10,000 nt of DNA from Magnetospirillum sp. (GTDB taxonomy: Bacteria; Pseudomonadota; Alphaproteobacteria; Rhodospirillales; Magnetospirillaceae), in contig JAIWOG010000090.1 in assembly GCA_020217035.1 (NCBI GenBank), positions 1 through 10,000 on the forward strand, read 5' to 3'. The stretch's first letter is position 1. Every line of letters starts with the position of its first letter. Made by a program: the position numbers and the translations under genes. Positions 4,511 through 10,000 of the stretch are shown piece by piece. Below the pieces are notes generated by a model. That model saw nothing but the letters and a program-made list of their open reading frames with translations, did not search any database and had not been told where the DNA came from.

Positions 4511-7234
4511 ATGAGCGTGCGCAATCTGAAAGCATTGTTCCGCCCCCAATCCGTCGCGGTGGTGGGAGCAAGCACCAAGGCGAATTCCCCTGGCCTGGTG
4601 GTCATGCGCAACCTGATCCAGGCGGGATTCCAAGGCCCCATCATGCCGGTCGGGGCGGAAAAGTCGGTGTGTGGCGTCCTGGCTTATCCCGACATCGCCA
4701 GCCTGCCCCACGCCCCCGACCTGGCCATGCTGTGCACCCCGGTGAACACCTTGGTGGACGTCATGCGGTCCCTGGGTGAAAAAGGCGCCAAGGCGGCCTG
4801 CATCATGACCGCCGGCCTGCAGCACGCGAACGGCGCCGACGGACGCTCGGTGCTGGAAACGGTGACCGCCGTTGCCAAGAGCCACGGCATCCGCCTTCTC
4901 GGTCCCAATTCCATGGGCATGCTGGTCCCCGGCATCGGCCTGAACGCCAGCTTCGCCCCGGAAAACGCGCCAGCCGGCAAGATCGCCTTCGTGTCGCAAT
5001 CGGGCGCCTTGTGCACGGCGGTGCTGGATTGGGCCTGCGCCAAGGGAATCGGCTTTTCCCACTTCATCCACACAGGCGAAAGCGCCGACGTGGATTTCGG
5101 CGACATCCTGGACTACCTGGGGTCGGACCCCCACACTCGGGCCATCCTGCTTTACCTGCAGACCGTCGACGAACAGCGCAACTTCATGTCGGCTGCCCGG
5201 GCGGCGGCCCGCAACAAGCCGGTCCTGGCCATCAAGGCCGGGCGCTCCACCGAGGGCGCCCTGGCCGCTTCGTCCCACACCGGGGCGCTTGCCGGCTCGG
5301 ACCTGGTGTTCGACGCCGCCATCCGCCGCGCTGGCATGCTGCGGGTCAAGGACATCGAGGAAATCTTCGGCGCGGTGGAAACCCTGGCCCGATCGCGCCC
5401 GATGAAGGGCAACCGTCTGGCGGTGGTCACCAATGGCGGCGGCCTGGGCGTCATCGCCGCCGACGACCTGGCTGACGGCGGCGGCGAGTTGGCCGATTTG
5501 CCGCTGGACGTGGTGGACAAGTTGAACGCCCTGCTGCCGGCCAATTGGTCCCGCGGCAACCCCATCGACGTGGTGGGCGACGCCGGGGGCGAACGCTATG
5601 CCAAGACGCTCAGTATTTTGTTGGACTGCAAGTGCATCGACGCCGTCCTGGTGATGTACGCCCCCACCGCCATCTCGGATCCCGACGAAGTGGCCGAGGC
5701 GGTCATCAAGGTGTTCAAGGACAAGCCCAGGGCCAACATCATGACCTGCTGGGTCGGCCATCAGAAAGTGGCGACGGCCCGCAAGAAGTTCGCCGATTCC
5801 GGGGTTCCCACCTTCGAAACCCCCAAGGCGGCGGTGCAAGGCTATCTGCACCTGCTGGAATACCGCAAGAACCAGGAACTTCTGATGGAAGTTCCGGCTT
5901 CGGCCGCCACCGACTTCGTGCCCGACGTGGCCTTGGCCAAGGGGGTGATCGCCGAGGTGATGGGGCGCGGCGATTCCATGCTGACCGAGGCCGAGGCCAA
6001 GACAGTGCTGTCGGCTTACGGCATTCCCACCGTTGCCACCCACACCGCGCACAACCCGGCCGAGGCCAGCCGCATCGCCAAGGACATCGAAGGTCCCATC
6101 GCCCTGAAGATCCTGTCCGCCGACATCGTTCACAAATCCGACGTGGGTGGCGTGGTGCTGAACCTGGACGGGCCGTTCGAGGTTGAAAAGGCCGCCCACG
6201 CCATGCTGGAGCGGGTCAAGGCCACCTATCCCGACGCCCGCATCGAGGGCTTCACCGTCCAGCCCATGGCCATCCGCAAACCGGGCACCCAGGAATTGAT
6301 CGTCGGCATCGCCACCGACCCCATCTTCGGCCCGGTCATCTTGTTCGGCCAAGGCGGCGTGGCGGTCGAAGTGATCGGCGACCGCGCCGTCGCTCTTCCG
6401 CCGCTGAACCTGCATCTGGCCTCGGAACTGGTGCAGCGCACCCGGGTCGCCCGCCTGCTGAAGGGATACCGGGGTCGACCGCCCGCCAACATGGATGCCC
6501 TGCACATGACCCTGATCCAGGTGTCGCAGATGGTCATCGACCTGCCGGAAATCGTCGAGTTGGACATCAACCCGCTGCGTTGCGACGCTTCGGGCGTGCT
6601 GGCGCTCGACGCCGCCATCAAGGTGGCGGTCCCACAACGCACCGGCGCCGACCGTCTGGCCATCCGCCCCTATCCAGCAGAGCTGGAAGAAATGTTCACC
6701 ATGACCGACGGCCGTCAGGTGCTGTTGCGGCCTATCCGCCCCGAGGACGAGCCCAACCACCACGTCCTGGTCTCCAAGCTGACCCCAGAAGACATCCGTT
6801 TCCGCTTCTTCGGCCTGGTGCACGAACTGCCGCACACCGAAATGGCCCGGTTGACCCAGATCGACTATGACCGCGAAATGGCCTTCATCGGCGAACTGTC
6901 CCTGCCCGATGGCGGCAAGGAGACCCTGGGCGTGGTCCGTACCGTCACCGACCCCGACAACGAAGCCGCCGAATTCGCCGTGGTGGTGCGTTCGGACCTG
7001 AAGGGATCCGGCTTGGGCAAGCGGTTGCTGGTCAAGATGATCGAATATTGTCGTTCACGCGGCACCAACGTCATCGTCGGCCAAGTCCTGAAGGACAACC
7101 GTCGCATGTTGAAGTTCGTCGAACACCTGGGCTTCGTCCAGACCAAGACCATCGACGGCGACATCGTCGAGGTGGAATACGACCTGAAGAAGCCGGCGGT
7201 CACCGCCCCCGAACCGCCCGACAACGACCGCTAG
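4511..7234 (+). CDS. NDP-forming acyl-CoA synthetase fused to GNAT acetyltransferase (Pat/PatZ-like)
   Basis: A 907-residue cytoplasmic protein in the domain order of protein acetyltransferase Pat/PatZ and ADP-forming acetate-CoA ligases. Residues about 5-130 are a CoA-binding Rossmann domain (VAVVGAS, 16-21; GPNSMG, 131-136). Residues about 150-455 are the succinyl-CoA-synthetase-like ligase region (FVSQSGAL, 160-167; [11 protein letters not shown], 254-264). Residues about 485-705 are an ATP-grasp domain ([20 protein letters not shown], 531-550; FGQGGVAVE, 612-620; ELDINPL, 683-689). Residues about 728-890 are a GNAT domain with the acetyl-CoA loop [11 protein letters not shown] (830-840). 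His256 lies where ADP-forming acetyl-CoA synthetases have the phosphorylated histidine, and His541 matches the second histidine of the ATP-grasp part, so the synthetase half may be active; enterobacterial Pat is reported to lack synthetase activity. Plausible roles are acyl-CoA formation from acid, ATP and CoA, and lysine acetylation of enzymes such as Acs. The ATG is preceded by GAGG at 6 nt. Its stop overlaps that of the convergent gene. Confidence 0.9.
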   Translation: MSVRNLKALFRPQSVAVVGASTKANSPGLVVMRNLIQAGFQGPIMPVGAEKSVCGVLAYPDIASLPHAPDLAMLCTPVNTLVDVMRSLGEKGAKAACIMTAGLQHANGADGRSVLETVTAVAKSHGIRLLGPNSMGMLVPGIGLNASFAPENAPAGKIAFVSQSGALCTAVLDWACAKGIGFSHFIHTGESADVDFGDILDYLGSDPHTRAILLYLQTVDEQRNFMSAARAAARNKPVLAIKAGRSTEGALAASSHTGALAGSDLVFDAAIRRAGMLRVKDIEEIFGAVETLARSRPMKGNRLAVVTNGGGLGVIAADDLADGGGELADLPLDVVDKLNALLPANWSRGNPIDVVGDAGGERYAKTLSILLDCKCIDAVLVMYAPTAISDPDEVAEAVIKVFKDKPRANIMTCWVGHQKVATARKKFADSGVPTFETPKAAVQGYLHLLEYRKNQELLMEVPASAATDFVPDVALAKGVIAEVMGRGDSMLTEAEAKTVLSAYGIPTVATHTAHNPAEASRIAKDIEGPIALKILSADIVHKSDVGGVVLNLDGPFEVEKAAHAMLERVKATYPDARIEGFTVQPMAIRKPGTQELIVGIATDPIFGPVILFGQGGVAVEVIGDRAVALPPLNLHLASELVQRTRVARLLKGYRGRPPANMDALHMTLIQVSQMVIDLPEIVELDINPLRCDASGVLALDAAIKVAVPQRTGADRLAIRPYPAELEEMFTMTDGRQVLLRPIRPEDEPNHHVLVSKLTPEDIRFRFFGLVHELPHTEMARLTQIDYDREMAFIGELSLPDGGKETLGVVRTVTDPDNEAAEFAVVVRSDLKGSGLGKRLLVKMIEYCRSRGTNVIVGQVLKDNRRMLKFVEHLGFVQTKTIDGDIVEVEYDLKKPAVTAPEPPDNDR

Positions 7235-9537
7235 AACCCACCTACCCGCAGCAATTCGGCCGCCTGGTTGGCCGGGACCGGGCGGCTGAACAGGAACCCC
7301 TGAACCGCGTCGCAGCCGGCTTGGCTCAGGATGTCGAATTGCTCCTGGGTTTCCACCCCTTCCGCCACCACCTTCAGCCCCATGGCATGTCCCATGGAGA
7401 TGATGGCCCGGGCGATGGCGGCGTCGCTGTCGTTTTCCGCCAGGTCGCCGACGAACGATCGGTCGATCTTCAGCTTTCCCACCGGAAAGCGCTTCAACCG
7501 CGCCAGCGACGAATAACCGGTGCCGAAATCATCCACCGCCAGCTTCACCCCCAGGCGGGCGATGTCGGTGATGATCCGTTGGGCGGCGTCGGCATCTTCC
7601 ATCACCGTGGTTTCGGTCAATTCCAATTCCAGGCGATGGGACGGAATACCTGATTCGGTCAGCATCTTGCGCACCAGCATGGGCACGTCCTGGCGCTTCA
7701 ATTGCAGGGCCGACAAGTTGACGGCGACCGGCACCGCCGGCATGCCGGAACGGTCCCACTCGCGCATTTGCCGGCAGGCTTGCCGCAGCACCCATTCACC
7801 GATGGGGCCGATCATTCCCGTGCCCTCGGCCATGGGAATGAACTGGACCGGAGAAATCCAGCCATCGGTGGCATGCTTCCAACGAGCCAAAGCCTCGAAC
7901 GAGACGATCCGCCGATCCGTCGCCGACACGATGGGCTGATAATGCAGTTCCAGTTCGTCGCGCTGGATGGCGCGACGCAAGTCGCTTTCCAGACGGCGAC
8001 GGGTGGCCAGTTCGAAATCCATGGTGGGGGCGAAAAAACGATAGCCGTAAGGCTGCCCTTCGATGGCCCGGTACATGGCCATGTCAGCGTTCTTCAGCAG
8101 GACGTCGGCCTCGGCGCCGTCGTCGGGAAACACGGTGATGCCGATGGCCGCGCCAACATGGATGTCGTGCCCGCCGATGTCGAAGGGACGACGCATGGCC
8201 TCGATCAGCGATTCGGCCAGTTCGGCGGCCTCCTCTCCGCCCAAGGCGGTCTGCATCAAAAAGCCGAATTCGTCGCCGCCCACACGGGCGACGCTTTCCA
8301 CGCCGCGGGCCCGGCTCATCAAGCGTTCTACCACCGCCAGCAACAGGTGGTCGCCGCCGTCATGCCCCAGAACGTCGTTGTAATGGCTAAAATCGTCCAG
8401 ATCGAGGATCAGCACCGCCAGACCATGACGCTGTGCCTTGGCATGCGACACCGCCCGCTGGATCTGGTCGCGGAACAACAGCCGATTGGGCAGCGCGGTC
8501 AGCGAATCGTGATTGGAGAGGAATCGAATGCGCTCTTCGGCCCGACGCCGTTCCGAGACGTCTTCCTGCACCACCACGTAATGGCTGACATGCCCGGCCT
8601 CGTCCTTGATGGGCGTGACGGTCTGGTCGACAACGTACAAGGTGCCGTCACGACGGCGTAAATGCAGCTCGCCGCGCCAGATTTCCCCCTTGGCCAGGGC
8701 CTCGTCCATGCGACGGTCACGATCTTGCCCCATCAGCAGGCGCCGGGCCCCCCGGCCGTGCACCTCGTCCTCGCCCCAGCCGGTCAAGGTACGGAAGGCT
8801 TGGTTGCTCCACTCGATGCGACCCGACCGATCGGTGATGAAGATGGCGTTGGCGGTCGCCGCCATGGCCTCGCCCTGCAAGCGCAGCAACGCCTGGGAAC
8901 GGCGCAAACCTTCGCTGTCCTTGCTGCGGCTTTCCCGGTCAGAACAAATCAACAAGCCGACACCAAGCGCTACCGCCATGACCTGATTGAGGGCAAAGCT
9001 GAACCCGGCCAACGATTCTTGGGTGACCAGCCACGGAAAAGCCAGTTTGTGGACACCCCACGCCACGAACAGGATGGCGACCAAGCCGTAACCATGACCG
9101 GGATTACGGGCGTTGCGACGCCAGAATTCCGTCGCCGCGACCATCATGGCTGCGAAGATGGCCAAGGTCGCCGGCAACAAGGACATCCCCTGCGGAGCCT
9201 TGCCGTTCATCTGCCAAAGCATGACGGCCAACGCCATCCCCACGGCCACCGTCGTCCAGCGGTTCCGACGGCGACGCGACAGCGGGCCAAAGGCCACCAG
9301 CAACGTGGCGGCGGCTCCCAGATGCATCAGTTCCGGCAACAGCATGTCGGCGGGCCAGCCACCATCCCAGCCGATGGCCAGGAACAAGAAACGCAGGGAA
9401 AAAAAGGCGAAAACCAGGGCAAGCAAGGGCAAGGACTTGATGGCCCCCTTGCCCTGTCCGACATATGCCAATGCCGCCGCCAAAACCAAATTGGCCAAAA
9501 AAGCCCCGGCGATCACCGTGGGCGCGTCCGCGTCCAT
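7231..9537 (-). CDS. Membrane-anchored PAS-GGDEF-EAL cyclic-di-GMP signalling protein
   Basis: A 768-residue protein. About six to seven transmembrane helices fill residues 6-198, forming a membrane sensor region I do not recognise. A PAS/PAC domain follows (about 218-335, with [19 protein letters not shown]). The GGDEF domain (about 338-500) keeps the metal and substrate residues LDLDDF (378-383), Asn387-Asp388 and an intact GGDEF (420-424). The inhibitory site reads Arg411-x-x-Glu414 instead of RxxD. The EAL domain (about 513-765) keeps EAL (548-550), Asn607, ELTE (639-642), DDFGTGYSS (669-677), Lys690-Ile-Asp692, EGVE (726-729) and QGFLFSRP (746-753), so phosphodiesterase activity is expected. 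The GGDEF half could make cyclic-di-GMP or act as a GTP sensor; net direction cannot be read. The ATG is preceded by GGGGAAAAG at a slightly long spacing. It is divergent from motA, suggesting a link to motility, and its stop is interlocked with that of the convergent gene. Confidence 0.95.
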   Translation of the reverse strand: MDADAPTVIAGAFLANLVLAAALAYVGQGKGAIKSLPLLALVFAFFSLRFLFLAIGWDGGWPADMLLPELMHLGAAATLLVAFGPLSRRRRNRWTTVAVGMALAVMLWQMNGKAPQGMSLLPATLAIFAAMMVAATEFWRRNARNPGHGYGLVAILFVAWGVHKLAFPWLVTQESLAGFSFALNQVMAVALGVGLLICSDRESRSKDSEGLRRSQALLRLQGEAMAATANAIFITDRSGRIEWSNQAFRTLTGWGEDEVHGRGARRLLMGQDRDRRMDEALAKGEIWRGELHLRRRDGTLYVVDQTVTPIKDEAGHVSHYVVVQEDVSERRRAEERIRFLSNHDSLTALPNRLLFRDQIQRAVSHAKAQRHGLAVLILDLDDFSHYNDVLGHDGGDHLLLAVVERLMSRARGVESVARVGGDEFGFLMQTALGGEEAAELAESLIEAMRRPFDIGGHDIHVGAAIGITVFPDDGAEADVLLKNADMAMYRAIEGQPYGYRFFAPTMDFELATRRRLESDLRRAIQRDELELHYQPIVSATDRRIVSFEALARWKHATDGWISPVQFIPMAEGTGMIGPIGEWVLRQACRQMREWDRSGMPAVPVAVNLSALQLKRQDVPMLVRKMLTESGIPSHRLELELTETTVMEDADAAQRIITDIARLGVKLAVDDFGTGYSSLARLKRFPVGKLKIDRSFVGDLAENDSDAAIARAIISMGHAMGLKVVAEGVETQEQFDILSQAGCDAVQGFLFSRPVPANQAAELLRVGGF

Positions 9538-9576
9538 TCCAAACTTTTCCCCGAATGGCCAATAGCCTTGTGCGGA

Positions 9577-9604
9577 ACTGTAACCATTTGTCCGATTGAT
9601 GCAA
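9577..9604 (-). promoter_or_regulatory. Possible promoter of the GGDEF-EAL gene
   Basis: On the minus strand TTGCAT (9599-9604) is followed after 16 nt by TACAGT (9577-9582, 4 of 6 to TATAAT), about 40 nt above the start codon. The -35 match is poor (3 of 6), so this is only the best candidate seen in the 158-nt divergent gap. Confidence 0.25.
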
Positions 9605-9695
9605 GCTCGGCCTAACTATTGCTCTTGCACAGCAATTGCCCCAAGATACGTACAGGCGCTCGCGCTTGGGGATTGTTTTGGGGGAAGGTCCGGGT

Positions 9696-10000
9696 ATGTC
9701 GCTGGCAACCTTAATCGGCTTTCTTGCCGGCATCATCTTGTTCATTGGCTCGATTTTTCTGGCCACGGACAATTATTTCGTCTTCCTGGACTTCCCGTCG
9801 TTCCTGATGGTTGTCGGCGGCACCTTCGCCTCGACCTTCATCTCGTACGAACCGCGCTATGTGCTTCAGGCTTTCCGCCTGATGACATCGATCTTCTTCG
9901 CCCCCAAAGTGCAACGCGGCGTCCTGCAAGGCGAGGTCGGCCGCTGCATCCGTTGGGGCTACCTGATTCAGAAGACCGGCCTGAACGCCTTGGAAGCCGA
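9696..10000 (+). CDS. motA: Flagellar motor stator protein MotA/PomA, 5' part
   Basis: The gene is cut by the window end after 101 codons. The translation begins MSLATLIGFLAGIILFIGSI, a first transmembrane helix, and continues with FLDFPSFLMVVGGTFASTFISY (residues 30-51), which carries the F-D-x-P-S and VVGGT signature of MotA/PomA stator proteins and starts the second helix; a cytoplasmic part follows. With MotB/PomB such proteins form the ion-driven stator of the flagellar motor in the inner membrane. GGGGAAGG lies 7 nt before the ATG, a strong ribosome binding site. A motB-like partner would be expected past 10000. Whether the coupling ion is H+ or Na+ cannot be told from this fragment. 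The upstream gap holds TTGCAC (9625-9630) but no good -10 at the right spacing, and no clear FliA-type site. ExbB/TolQ relatives are less likely given the VVGGT motif. Confidence 0.88.
   Translation, partial: MSLATLIGFLAGIILFIGSIFLATDNYFVFLDFPSFLMVVGGTFASTFISYEPRYVLQAFRLMTSIFFAPKVQRGVLQGEVGRCIRWGYLIQKTGLNALEA

Noticed and set aside
4469..6835. Minus-strand open frame of 788 codons opposite the synthetase-GNAT gene
   Set aside because: The length comes from GC-rich codon bias of the real gene. The translation is His/Gly/Gln/Val-rich low-complexity sequence with no family resemblance.
7702..9615. Plus-strand open frames of 319 and 317 codons opposite the PAS-GGDEF-EAL gene
   Set aside because: They mirror a gene with complete GGDEF and EAL catalytic motifs and show only biased composition.
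9625..9653. TTGCAC as a -35 element for motA
   Set aside because: No acceptable -10 hexamer lies 15-18 nt downstream, and no FliA-type TAAA-N15-GCCGATAA pattern was found in the gap.

Overview
The window looks like the chromosome of a high-GC alphaproteobacterium. The gene set and protein style point to the Rhodospirillales (Magnetospirillum/Phaeospirillum-like), but this is an inference from protein resemblance and was not searched. Seven protein genes are supported. There are no tRNA, rRNA, CRISPR, insertion sequence or phage genes.

Layout. Bases 1-214 hold no convincing gene but are rich in palindromes: two tight hairpins (19-39, 42-57) and a perfect 19-bp inverted repeat (86-104 / 166-184). 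A small lipoprotein gene follows on the minus strand (215-460). Next is the minus-strand operon pta-ackA. The phosphotransacetylase (1819-3228) is fused at its N-terminus to a MaoC-like hydratase domain, acetate kinase (604-1806) starts 12 nt after it, and a good intrinsic terminator (526-561) closes the operon. A sigma70-like promoter (3269-3297) sits just upstream of pta and fixes its start. Divergently, on the plus strand, lie a ten-helix TDT/SLAC1-type transporter (3457-4419) and a 907-residue fusion of an NDP-forming acyl-CoA synthetase with a GNAT acetyltransferase (4511-7234). Convergent to the latter is a membrane-anchored PAS-GGDEF-EAL protein (7231-9537); the two stop codons share one CTAG. 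Divergent from it, a MotA/PomA-type flagellar stator gene begins at 9696 and runs off the window.

How the genes may work together. Bases 604-7234 read as an acetyl-CoA/acetate module: Pta and AckA interconvert acetyl-CoA, acetyl-phosphate and acetate; the transporter could move a small anion; the synthetase-GNAT fusion could make acyl-CoA from acid or acetylate proteins, as its relatives Pat/PatZ do. The right end concerns cyclic-di-GMP signalling and motility. Most is well-known biology. The points most worth checking are the retained catalytic-type histidines in the synthetase-GNAT fusion, the MaoC-Pta fusion, and the palindromic element at the left edge.
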